From: Erodium maritimum
Lineage: Eukaryota; Streptophyta; Magnoliopsida; Geraniales; Geraniaceae
Length of the DNA: 64,000 nt
Assembly (NCBI GenBank): GCA_963921825.1
Contig: OY997588.1
Location: 10,616,001 to 10,680,000 of the forward strand
Direction: 5' to 3'
Below, in pieces: positions 41,690 through 53,210 of the stretch. Numbering within the stretch: the stretch's first letter is position 1; each line of letters opens with the position of its first letter. The translations under genes and the position numbers were made by a program. The notes below the pieces were generated by a model. It was given only the letters and a program-made list of their open reading frames with translations, searched no databases and was not told the origin of the DNA.

Positions 41690-43520
41690 AAATAATACTA
41701 TGAACCTTAAAAAAACTAAAATTTATCGTTTTCATTTTTTTTAAATGGAGTATTTGTATTAATTTATCATATCAAAGGATAATACTTCTCGTAACACTAT
41801 AGGAATTTCAGGAACTTGTCTATCTATAATACTCTAATCACATGCCTTTCGAGGCAAGACATGGGTCGCTTATTTACCTTCCTCCAGACTTGTTTTAGTT
41901 GAAAGCCCGATAAAACCTCCAGTTTTGCTTTGTACTCTGAGATAATCAACTCGAAAGGAGATAACGTTAAATTCGAGCCATTTACTGCCTGGACTTCCCC
42001 TAAGAAATCTCATTCCATCACACACGCTTGCCACCCTTCCTCATAAATCCAAGCCAGTACCTCATTTAGAGTCAGAATCTCTATCTGCTCTGGATCCCGG
42101 TAGCCTAAAAGAATTATACACCTTGCAACCCGACCCCCCCCCCCCCCCCGACTTACCATGTCTCCATCTCCCCATCCTTGGTTATGCACAACCTCTACCA
42201 CATTAATCTTGACCTTCTTTGCATTAGGCCTCTCCCAAGTTTGCATCTGAACCCGTCCTCCCTTCGTTGCACTCGTTACCACCGTTGTTGTCGAGCCATT
42301 TCCCATTCCTACAACAACCTATCCACCGCCCCAAGATCTTCTTCGAGCCTCTACGGATGTTATTCCACTCTATATCATTCCTTGCTTTCCACACCTCCCG
42401 CCACACCGTATCCCCCCCGGCCAACCCTTTAAGACCAAAGTTCCACACATGCTCCAACCACCTCCCTTAGGTTATGTCTTCTCCTAAAATTACCAAGCCC
42501 AACTTCTCCCACACCTTATGAACTTCTTTACAAGTAAATAGGACATGTTCTTCCGTCTCCCTCCGACCACACAACGAGCATCCCGTGGTCACTAACATGA
42601 ACCTCGCATATAGGTTGCTATTCGTGGGGTGGGACCCAATGAGAACTCTCCGCGCTAGATGTTTTACCTTTGGAGGAACCTCCAGAGCTCATAACCGTCT
42701 CCAAAAAACACCCCTCTCATTTTAGTTCCATCTCCCACTTGACCTTTATATATGTCTATAAGCCTTCCTCACCTGAGTGTCTCCATCTCTACAACCTTGC
42801 GAATACCACTCATCCTCAATAGGTGCTATATGTAGTAGGATTGATATAATCACCACCATTGTCTATACATCAAAGTTCTCCTAAACTACTTCCCTATCCC
42901 ATCTTTATTGTCCTTCCATAATGAACCGGTTCACCCTACCCCCCATGCCTCTTGCTCCCTGAACCGACACCCTACCTGACTCCGTACGAAGCCATGCATC
43001 CCCACGACTAGCGCTCACACCCCATTCGCTATCCTTCTCCGTACCCCCTCCCTAATTATCTCCTGACTTGAAATAATGCTCTTCTAGATGTAGATACTTC
43101 TCTACTTGGATCTAGTTAGGGTAAAATCTCGTGTCAGGTAGTATTTAGCCTGTAATGTGCGAGCTACTAAACTACCCGAACTCGTCAATAGTATCCACCC
43201 CTATTTCGCTAACTTAGGAGCTAAAGTCCCGTAGGTGCTTAAATCCCATGCCTCTTTCCAAACGGTGTTGACAGAGTTTGTCTCAGCTCTTCCACTTAAT
43301 TCCTTTCCTTGTACTCACATCATGACTCCACCAATACCTGTTCCTCAGGACCTCTATCCCCTGAATTAATCGACTAGGTATTTTATACACCCCGATCGTA
43401 TAAGTAGGCAAGACTTGTATGACTGCTTTTAACAACACTTCCTTGCCTACTTTGCTCAGTAATAGTTCATCCCAACCTTTCAACTTATTCACTATTCTTT
43501 ACTTAGTGAATTTAAAACTT
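41690..43520 (-). pseudogene. LINE ORF2, C-terminal part (thumb, zf-RVT, RNase H)
   Basis: On the minus strand from 43492: KLKGWDELLLSKVGKEVLLK followed by AVIQVLPTY, the conserved region after the reverse transcriptase core. Then WWSHD and KGIKW, and at about 42600-42540 a zinc-binding CSLCGRRETEEHVLFTC (zf-RVT). Next, WKARNDIEWNN leads into the RNase H remnant near 42300-42000. Stops and frame changes are frequent. A C-run at 42126-42145 may be an assembly weak point. The reverse transcriptase core is absent. Confidence 0.82.
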
Positions 43521-44289
43521 TCATACTTACTTCTTCTAATGATGGAAAGGAGCCCTAGATATAAGCATGTATCCTTGACCTTAGTCATAGTTAGCTTCTC
43601 CTTCAATGCTAACCTGGCCCCTTCTGATGTGTTTGGGCTGAACAAGATTTTCGACTGTTCCAAGAGGGTCGACAATTTTCGTTTCGAAAAATATATTTAT
43701 CATTGATCTCATTTTGTAGGTCTCGAAAAAAGAAAATTTATTGGCTCAAGAACGAGATCAATCAAAGTTTAAATGAAATCGGAGCGAGCAAAATAGAGAA
43801 AAAGAACAAAAATGGAGGATTGCATTAGAGCCTAACACGTGGCGCGGTACATAGAGATCCAATGCGCCCGCTCTTCTTTAGCCGCAAGATCAATTGACTA
43901 GCGCTGGTCTCTTCCTCAAACTGTTCTCTAGAGCACCGCAACTCCATGCTCCCGCCTGCGCAGAATCATGTCGTCTTCTCCTCTACTGGTCGACGCCTGG
44001 CGCGTCCGACAACCTCTTCAACTTGTATGCGTGTCTTCACTTGGTTGGTGGAGGGGTATGGAAGTACTCAATTTTTGGTCTCAGCCGTAATTTTGGTGAT
44101 GGCTCTCTTTATTTGTTTGGCTAGACAAAAGATATTGGGGAGATAGGTATGATCGATGCCATTTTTTTGATAGATTCTTCTCTTATTTCTCTCTCTCGTA
44201 CAAAAAACGGAATCTTCATTTTTTATGTTTTTTTTAGAAGAGGTCTTGCACAGAAAACGATGGAGCTCCATTTTTGTGACATAACCATT
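43521..44289. other. unclassified sequence between LINE remnants
   Basis: Short open frames (43894-44146) have no recognisable domain. A GC-richer stretch at 43830-44010 may be a LINE 5' UTR leading into the ORF1 remnant that follows. Confidence 0.35.
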
Positions 44290-45600
44290 TTTTGTGAGGT
44301 TATTTTTTTGTAAGAGAACCAATTTGTGGGAGGTTTTCTCTTTCTACTCTATTGACCTGAATGAATGCACAAGCATCGAGGTTTCGTATACTCCAATGAA
44401 CTATACTTTCTCCGGCTTATCGTTTCTATGGTATGACAGGCCGCCTCCTTACCGACCATTCCTACAACTAAAAGGCGATGCCTCTAGTCATCACTAAGGC
44501 GTGGGGAGGATCCTTTGTTGGTCTTGTGGTAAAATACCTAGAAACAGATGTCTTCACATTCTTCTTCCCTTTGAAGGAACCAAAGGACATGGTGAGAAGG
44601 GATGATTCGTGGTGTTTTCATCGTGACCGTCTTATCCTCTTTGACCATTCAGTACGTGAGGAAGGTCTCCTCAACTCTATCATATAAAATTGTGGACTTC
44701 GGCACGAGACATCCCTCCATAAGTCATAACGGAGGCAACGAGTACCCTCGTGGGGAACACCCTCGGGGGATGTGTGAAGGTCAATTATGACGAATGAGGC
44801 CTCTACTGGAGAGGAAAAATATGGATCAAGTTCTAGATGCATTTGGGAAACCCTCTCCAACGAACAATGATCCTTAAATTTTGGGATCTCCCTCAACTGG
44901 TCTATATCATTCACAAGTACGAACAATTGCTTCTATGCTACTCCAACTGTTTGGGTCATGGGGCTCATGAGTGCATGACTGTCACACCTGGACTACCTTA
45001 ATATGACCTCTCCTTTGTGGCCAAGAAAAATGTTGCCCCGTTCTAGTTTTTCAGCACAAATTAGGCCTCAGCTTGATTTCCCCCCACGGTTCGAACCGGT
45101 GAGTCCACAAGGCCATATACCACCTCTAACACCGAACATCGTACCTAAAACCTAGGCATACTCCTAGACCTAAACCTCCACATAGGAACCCCAACTTGGG
45201 ATAGAGATAAAGCATGGTTTGGCTCGGTGAGGAATGACGGACATAATAACCAACATCATACCTGACCCACATTTAGGATGGATGTATGATACCTAACTCC
45301 TACTACTTCAAATTTGTGCGGGACAGACGCTTACCGGTGGTCAACTAATTAGGGATGTTATCCCAACATGTCACCAAACCCAATTATCATGGGGAAACTG
45401 ATGAAGAAGTTGGCTCTCGGGAAGGGCGAGAAAGGGAAGAAAATACCAAAGTCGTCGGCCATTTAGCCGAAGAAGACCGCGACAAGGAAGAGTGTCCTGG
45501 GTCTGACCAATATTGTCTCTATAGAGGAACCCCAAGAGAATCAGGCAAGGTCTGGCAAACAGGCTTGCCAAGGTAAAGCCTTAGGAGACACGAGACGCTA
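44290..45600 (+). pseudogene. LINE ORF1 protein (DUF4283 plus CCHC knuckle), degenerate
   Basis: At 44478-44687: LVITKAWGGSFVGLVVKYL, FTFFFPLKEPKDMVRRD and SWCFHRDRLILFD, the DUF4283 pattern. Further on, at about 44915-44980, YEQLLLCYSNCLGHGAHEC is a knuckle with spacing CX2CX4HX4C slightly altered. A charged tail follows (45355-45576). Several stops and shifts. No ORF2 follows before the next element. Confidence 0.7.
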
Positions 45601-45812
45601 AGGAGGAAAAGCGCCCGACCCCTCCACGGTTAGCCCATGCTAACCGACCTCCTCCACCATTTAATGAGATCTCTGATTTACTAGTAGCTCTGACTTGTAT
45701 CATGTCTCTCTTATAAGATCAACCAATTATCTGATAATTTAGTTTATACTAGGTTAAGCCATAATTGGTCCATACAAAGCTTAGATTTTTTAATTATGAC
45801 AATGACCATAAA
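45601..45812. other. short unclassified spacer
   Basis: AT-rich; nothing recognised apart from the LINE target site at its right end. Confidence 0.4.
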
Positions 45813-45824
45813 TTTCAAGACCGA

Positions 45825-46784
45825 TTTTTTTTGAAACGTGAATAGAAATTTTATTAATCATGACAAAAATCATAAACATAACTTGGGTCCCTGACCTAGA
45901 GTTCCAGTATATGTCTGAAACCCCCGCATGGATTCTGGCAAACTTGGACCCGTATTGGTGATCGCTTTTGTATAGCTGACCATAAATACCACAATAAAAC
46001 ATAATAACGAACATAGTAACCTAAAGATCCTGCGATTCCAGTTCTTCTGAACCCCGTAACTGTCGTAGTGAGGCATTCTGTTATTGCTAACTCATCGGCT
46101 TGAGTCACTGGAATGTTTAATTGTGGGGTGGAGGACGGAGCATGCGCCTGGTGCTCTGAATGTGACTTCACCGATACTTCACGCAGAAGCAAATTGATCA
46201 TTAACGGATCGACCCAAAATGGGTCGTCCAGTCTCGAGGTGACCGGCTTTGGGTGTCGTGGATACAGATCCGGCCTAACGTCCCTCCTCCCAGATCCCAA
46301 ATCCAGCGACCCTCCCGGAACGCTCCGATCGCGACAGCATGGTTGCTCGACTTTGGTTGAGCCTGTCCGACGAGATTCATGTCCGGCAGATCGGTGGTGG
46401 AGGGTCGAGACGGGCGCGGAACCATCGTATTCGATAGGACGCCGTGGTCCATGGCTGCGAGGTTGGCTTGATCGGATTTCAGGGTTGCGCTGGTAAGGGG
46501 GAAGCACAGACGAGGAAGAGGGCTTCGGAGTGGGCGTGGCTGCGAAGTTGGCTTGGCCGGATTCCATGGCTGCGCTGGTGATGAGGAGCACAGACGGGGA
46601 AGAGGGCTTCAGTGTGAGGGATGGTGGAGACAACATCGTTGGGAAGGAGGGGTTGTTGTGGCGATGAGGGAAGAGAGAACGGCTTCGAAAAACCCTTAGG
46701 TTCGAAAATAACCCGACAATTCATAGGAAATCCTAGGTTTCAGGTGGAAGTAATGTTAGTAATTGATTATCAGGATTCAGGACC
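45825..46784 (-). mobile_element. ORF2-less LINE derivative with TSD, 0.96 kb
   Basis: A 12-bp TSD, TTTCAAGACCGA, lies at 45813-45824 and 46785-46796. Read on the minus strand, it ends ATAAAATTTCTATTCACG, TTTC and an A-run. A 246-codon frame (46636-45896) is Pro/Ser/Arg-rich with internal partial repeats (SSSVLPPYQ and SSPSVLLI) but no recognised domain. The GC-rich 5' portion and LINE tail without reverse transcriptase match the pattern of the element at 40328-41671. Confidence 0.82.
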
Positions 46785-46796
46785 TTTCAAGACCGA

Positions 46797-47087
46797 ATTA
46801 ATTTCGGTATTATGATGATATTATCAAGAGAGAATGAGTTTTCGATTTGACATGTCTGTAATTATATCCTGTTACGCGTTTTTCATATGAATTAATAAAA
46901 TTCTAATCTATCACTAAAAAAACTAGCGTGTAGAGAGGACCTGATCTAATAATGGTAGTATATTGTTGGCTTTTCATGACTCATCTTTAAAAAAATTCTA
47001 AAGATTTCAAAATTGTTGACCGAAACAAATTATATTTAAAATGTACTCCTTATTCTTGAATCTGTCAACAGTAAATATATATTATTA
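46797..47087. other. AT-rich spacer
   Basis: No gene or element recognised. Confidence 0.45.
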
Positions 47088-48835
47088 TTTTTTTGATAAA
47101 AGCTGCTAGGATTTTTATTAGTTTGAGATGGAATCTCTACGAACAAGATTAGAAATATACAATGGGCAATCATTTTCCCAAAAAATATTCTCCCTATCCT
47201 CAACAGCTAGCTTTGCTATATCATGAGCGACTTTATTTGCTGATCGCTTTACCCATTTCAAACCTCCAACAGGGATATTGTGGAAATAAGAAATTATGTC
47301 CTCAATATATGATAACACCAAAAGATCCAGATATATCATATCTTTGAACCGAATAAACGAGATTAATAGAATCTGTCTCAAAGTCTTGGACCTGGAAGTT
47401 ATGAGTTATGCAAAAATCGATGCCCTTCCACAGAGCAATACACTCCGCCCCTTCAGCTTCAAAAGGTCCCTCAACAAAACCTTGGCACCCTCCTACAACT
47501 TCTCCACCCCAGTTTCGGATAATAACCCCATAACCCATCCCATAATTCCGAATACTCGCATCAACATTTAGTTTCAGAGCACCAACTATAGGGGGGCACC
47601 AAGTATCCATTACCTGAATAGGTTCAATCCTTTCATCTTGAACATGAAGGACTTTATGAGAATAAGCAAAGCCCTCAGTCCAAGCCTTATTTTGAATAAT
47701 CACAACATCGGGTTCTCGCAAAAGTCCTCCAAACATAAGCTTATTACGTTCCCACCAAATATTATAACATAATCCCAACCATATAATAAAGTCATCTTCG
47801 GAGAGAATCCTTGCAGCACTTTCCAATAGCACATGTCCCTTTCCAACGCTACTATCACAAAACACCGGAGCTATATCACAACTTTGCCAAAAATTCTTAG
47901 CAAATTTGCATCTTAACAAGACATGAATGGTGGTTTCCTCGTGCGATCCATAGAGTTGACAAATAGTTGGCATCTGAATACCATGAGCTCTCAAGTTCCC
48001 TGCAGAAGGCAACAAATCTCCCCAAATTCGCCATACGAAAGATTTGAGCGGGGAGGAGCAAGCAACTTCCAAAACCATTTCCACCATTTATTTTGCATAG
48101 AGTTCGAGTTATAGGAGGATTGATTACCTTCAGTATAAGCAAGTCGATACCCAGAACGGACCGTGTATACGCCTTTTTTCTCAGGTACCCATCTCCATTG
48201 TGCAGCTCCTTGGTTCCTTGTTCTCGGCAAGCCTTTGATTTGCCAAGCATCCACCGGCCAAAATATAGTATCAAGAATATTAGAATCCCACTCACCCGAA
48301 TCATTTAAGAGTTCCGCCACAGAAAGGTTTGAAGTGAAAGGGGTAGGAGGTGTAATCGGAATATGATTAGTAGTGTGAGGGAGCCAAGGGTCTGTAAATG
48401 CATTAACATCCCGTCCATGACCTACCCTTAAAATGACCCCCTGTTTGACAATATCTCGAGCCCATAATAAACTCTTCCAAAACTCGGATGACATATTTCT
48501 ATTACCAGCTTCCCAAAAGGATTGATTTTTGCAATACTTGTCTAAAATAACTCTTGACATTAAGGTAGAGCTTGCTGTGAGGATACGCCAAACTTGTTTA
48601 CAGATTAGTGCCTTGTTGAAGCAGCTTAAATCCTTGAAACCCAAACCACCCAACCTCTTTGAAAAACAAAGGATGTTCCAAGCTCTCCAATGCAATGGTT
48701 TGTAATCATCAGTGCCTCCCCAAAAGAATCGAGCTGCCAAGCTATTTATGGAAGAAATAATAGACTCGGGAAGCTTAAAAATACTCATGGCGAAAGTTGG
48801 AATAGCTTGAACAACAGCTTTGATTAGAACCTATT
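47088..48835 (-). pseudogene. LINE ORF2, C-terminal third (zf-RVT and RNase H)
   Basis: 5'-truncated at about 48835. The minus-strand frame from 48788 reads FKLPESIISSINSLAARFFW, HWRAWNILCFSKRLGGLGF, KDLSCFNKALICKQVWRIL and WRWVPEKKGVYTVRSGYRLA. After a frameshift near 48050 it continues FVWRIWGDLLPSAGNL, CQLYGSHEETTIHVLLRC (zf-RVT) and the RNase H domain: LKLNVDASIRN, GYGVIIRNWGGEVV, EAEGAECIALWKGIDF. A second shift near 47310 gives VKRSANKVAHDIAKLA. The tail ends in TTTTATC plus an A-run at about 47088-47100. RNase H residues D, E and D are recognisable. It is the best preserved LINE ORF2 remnant here but is incomplete. Confidence 0.9.
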
Positions 48836-50496
48836 CTTCGATTTTCATATAAACCAAATATGACTTGCAACTATTTAAAAAAATATATGACTTGCAAAAA
48901 AGGTTACCTGCTTATATTTGGACCGTAACAAATGAAAGATACAAAAAAGGTTACATGCTTATATTATTTTTCAAAACCATATTTGTAGAATTTTAAAATG
49001 ATTACACTATTTAAAAAAAAATGATTACTCAAACCTACCGACAAGTCGTTAAGTCGTTTTTTTCTTACTCCATAACTAGTGACCATCCCTTCTACACATT
49101 GTAGCCCATTTTTATTGCATAGGTGATGTTTATATAGTATAGCAAGGCCTTACTATGTTCTGACAATCGAATTAGAATTTTAATTATTTCGATAGTTAAA
49201 TCCTTTTTTTTATTTTTGAAACTTCAAAATTTAATTTTATATTATTATTTTGATTCTTGGAATCTGGGTCAGTCAATGTAACAGAATTAAGGACTGGGTA
49301 TTTGTCAGAGACTCAAATCCGCTGACATTGTAATTAAGGGAAAGTCTAAGTCAATTTTTTATTTTGTCTTGATGATTCCACTAGTCAAAATCTAGACAAG
49401 TCAGATCATTTATTTGATGAATAAAGAATTATATCACTTCATATTATTGATTGACTTCTCTTGCAATTACCATTAGATAAGCTTCGTTATAATTTTTTCC
49501 TACAAACTCTATTGTTCTCATCCATTGACTTGCGTATAAAGCCACTGAACAATTTAAAAACGACTACAAAAAGTATGGTCCGAACTCCAATGAGGTGATA
49601 CCATACGAATAAGAAAAGGTCAACTTCTTTATTTTATACATCAATTTGGAAATAAACAGAATAATGAATTACAATGGAAGCTTAACCACCTCTAATCAAC
49701 AATTGTAAAACTAACTTAAATACGGAGAGAAAATAATGTAAATAACACCCAGTCAAAGAATGTTTCAGTCCACTTATATAATTTTAATGACTAATTTCTC
49801 CCCCAAAAAAACTTCATATGACTAAATTAATGGTTTTGTGAAGACTTGAGGATCAAAATGATGGTTACATATTGTTTAAATAATTTGATGAACAAAGATG
49901 ATGTGATTAAGTTCATGATTCGTCCTAGGAAAAGTGAATTGTAAAAAAAAAATACCCAAGTTGACTACCAAAAATTGGTTGCTAATATCCATACCAAATT
50001 CCAATATAAGGACCAGCTGTCAAGTTAACAAAATGATCAAAACCCACGTTAAAAAACAAAAAGTGCTAAACTTTTAGTTTGGTTTAGTTAGGTGTTTCTG
50101 GTTGAGCTACAAGGACCGACCAACATCTCAAATTCCAAGTTTAATGTAAACCTTATATTATGATGAAAGTCTTCGAGAAATGTTTATGGTGTTCTAGGAT
50201 GGGAAACCCTCATTTCCTAAACGAAGTGAACAATAGCTAATTCTGGATATTAATTGATATATATTTTTCTTCCTTCCTTATTTTGTTTATTGAGCTTTTA
50301 GTAGTCAGGTTTTGAGCCATGTGAATCACAAAGTTGTAGACATCAAGCTCTGTTCGTGAGCACGTTAACTTGATACGAATATATGATTAACGTGTCATAA
50401 TTAGACAAAGGGTTAACTATACTTGATATCTTTATATTCGGTTTACAGACATTAAAGTCCCATATGTTTGAAAACGATGTTTTTATGAGCTCGAAA
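48836..50496. other. 1.7-kb AT-rich intergenic region without recognised features
   Basis: I found no open frame with a motif, no RNA gene and no element ends. Homopolymer runs and short direct repeats (for example AAAAGGTTAC at about 48899 and 48946) are the only structure. Confidence 0.55.
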
Positions 50497-52180
50497 TTTT
50501 ATTGAAAAAGAGACATTTTCAAGGATAACATGCCAAATGGTCAAAGACCAAGCACCGTTAACAAAGGAGCTCCAACAACTAAAAGGCAAAGCCTAGAAAA
50601 AAGAACGACAAGTCCAAAAACAGATAAGAACAAATAACAAGAACCAAAAGAACCAACCGTCGTCTTTGGTCCACTCTTCGCCTTCCGAAGTCAGGGACGG
50701 ATCATCGAAAACCTTTTCCTTGACGACCTCGGCACCTTGGAAGCCTCATGAGCATACGTCCGAAACAGGAGGGGCAGACATTAAGGCATGCACCCGACTC
50801 AAAGAGCGAGTTTTCGACCTAGTGTTGTATACAACAGTAGGTTTACAAGAGGGAGGCCGAGTGTTACGCGACAAAGGTTTGAGAAGAGCATCCTTCCACG
50901 GGTTACCCCCGACGAAAAATCCTTCACCGGTCCCAACTATTGTAACGAAACCCCTACAACCGAAAATTCCACTACATCACATATCGTTGAGTCACGCGGT
51001 TGAGAAACTGTTTCCGAAAGCTCAGAGAGAGCACTCCCAACCTGATTTTAATCCAGCCCTTCAACTTGATCGATGGGCTGACCATGAAGTTGCCCAATAC
51101 TGATTGACTTATCAAAGACAGGCCCTGAACCAGGAGCCTGACACATACCCACCTCGTGGGCTACCTTAGGAAATCCCAACGACAACACAGAGAGAAAACA
51201 TGGCAAAACACCGAGCAATGTTGAATCAGGGGTCTGCGATTTCAAAACTTGAGATGCAAGTTGCAGATAGCGAGAAATCAAGTCAAATATCTTGGATTGA
51301 TCAAACTCCTCCCGAAATGGAACAATATCGCGAGAAATTTGATGGTAATTCGGTGATTGCTTAATCGCTGCCCGAACCGGAATAGACTCCGACGAACACT
51401 GAACCACCATTCCGGTCAACCTGTAACACAATCTTCACCGGTTGGGTTGTAGCCGAGCTTGAAAACGAGCCTCGATTCCCTCTTAAAGTAGTGTTCTTCT
51501 AGCTCCATTCTAGTGAAATTGTGCTCTGTTTTGGAGAAAGTTTTGAGGAAGCCGAATCCCGACCTCTTTCTGGCCGAGCAAGAGCCACAAACAATTCAAA
51601 ACCATTGTGCTTGAACCCGTTTGCAGCCTCAATAGCTTGCACAGCCGAAGCTGGGGATTGGAAATCAGCAAACCCAAGATAGAAACCTTTGCGATTGGGT
51701 CTTTTCAAAGCAATGGAAGAAACTATAACGCCATAGAACTCGAAGATATTTCATAACCGGTCATCAATAGCAAAGTATGGAAAATTATAGACAAAGATCT
51801 GGCAAATTGGATCCACTATCGAGGTCACAAGAGTACCCTTGTCGATCGCCTAAGCATCGCTGTCGGTGTGAACCTGCTTTCTAGTCACCCCCAACAAGCC
51901 ATTACCTACTGGAGCTTTGGAAGGTGTAACAATGGAATTGATTCTCTCTTTCACTATGACTAAGCTAGTCGGAAACTTCACCCCCACCTAACTTCCGGTC
52001 ACGCCATCTCTGTTACTGCCTAACACGTCGAGTGACTCCACCAGGGAAGGGAGCTGGAGAAGTGCCTCCACCAAGGACGGTCACCTTATCTGTCGAATTG
52101 GCCGATACTACACCTTTCTTGGCCTTAGGAGTCCGAGTAGCAGGAACACATCTAAACCCTAGATGAACATATCTTCCCTT
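50497..52180 (-). pseudogene. LINE ORF1 with RRM, degenerate
   Basis: Minus strand, read leftward. At about 51815-51560 the pieces IFVYNFPYFAID, RKGFYLGFADFQSPASAVQA and GFELFVALARPERGRD form an RRM with RNP2 and RNP1. Broken frames continue through 51431-51048 and lower. The LINE-type tail ends TTTTTCAATAAAATTTCG at about 50505-50485. No ORF2 is present between the ORF1 remnant and the tail, similar to the element at 30334-32803. Confidence 0.65.
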
Positions 52181-53205
52181 ATTCGATTTAGCATTTGGAG
52201 AAGATATTAAGGAGTATTACTTGCCATAGAGGGAGAGCAATTCCGAGCAGAAGGAGGAGAAAGAGAGAAATTTCACCATACCTCTTGGGAACAATCAATT
52301 TGATATCATATTGTTCAATCCGCGAACCTTTTGTGCATTTAGGGTTAAAAAACAAACAAAATATTTCATTCCGTTAGTCAAGTTACACACGTGCCAATTA
52401 AGAAAAGGGTGAAATGACGATTTTACCCTAACTCAACCCAAATCTCTCATTTGATACCTATGAAATATCCATTTCCCCTCTTTCATATCAATTTCATTTA
52501 TCATTTTTTATTTTCTTTTCTTAACAAAACTAACATAGTTTTTTAAAATAATTATAAATCTTAAATAATTATTTTCTACCCATCATTTACCATATTTATA
52601 TCGTCTATACTACTACAAAATAGAATAGAAATTCTCTTTATTCCTAATCCTAAACGCTCATCTCCGTCGACCTCCTCCGCTTCACGGAAGTGGGATCGTC
52701 TTGTTAGGGGTATTATCGGTAGAGGAAGGAAACCGGGAGGAACGGTGGGCAGGAGGAGATTCATCACTATGGCTCGTCTATATTGCTCGTTAATATCTAT
52801 TGGTGTTTGGCCATTGTTTTAGTGGTTGTTATTGAAGCTTCCGATGGTGGAGAACTAAAAAATATAGATCAGTCTTGAGGAAGAGGGACCAAAGGTCCAA
52901 CCACGTGATCCAGGGTCATCGTTGACGGTGTTTGGAATCGCAGGGCGTCTAGTTCACCGCTCATGGATTCTCTTTGCGATTGGAGGTTGTTGTCCCTCGG
53001 TGGCGTGAGGAATCGGGGGAGATGGGAGGCGATGTGTTTCCCTATGTTCGGTCTTGTGCTCGCGAGCGGAGGTAGACATGTTCCCGTCACTACCCGGCGG
53101 GAAAGGAGACCGTGATAGCAGTGGTAGAGGATATAGTGGAGGAAACGAGAGTGGTCGACCGATGTTTCGATCCACATATGTCGTTTTTTGGGTGACGAGT
53201 GTATA
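52181..53205. other. unclassified; right part probably LINE sequence
   Basis: 52200-52770 is AT-rich with no recognised feature. 52780-53205 and 55620-56316 together read like the 3' part of a plus-strand LINE split by the foldback element, but no protein domain is secure. Confidence 0.35.
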
Positions 53206-53210
53206 GGTAC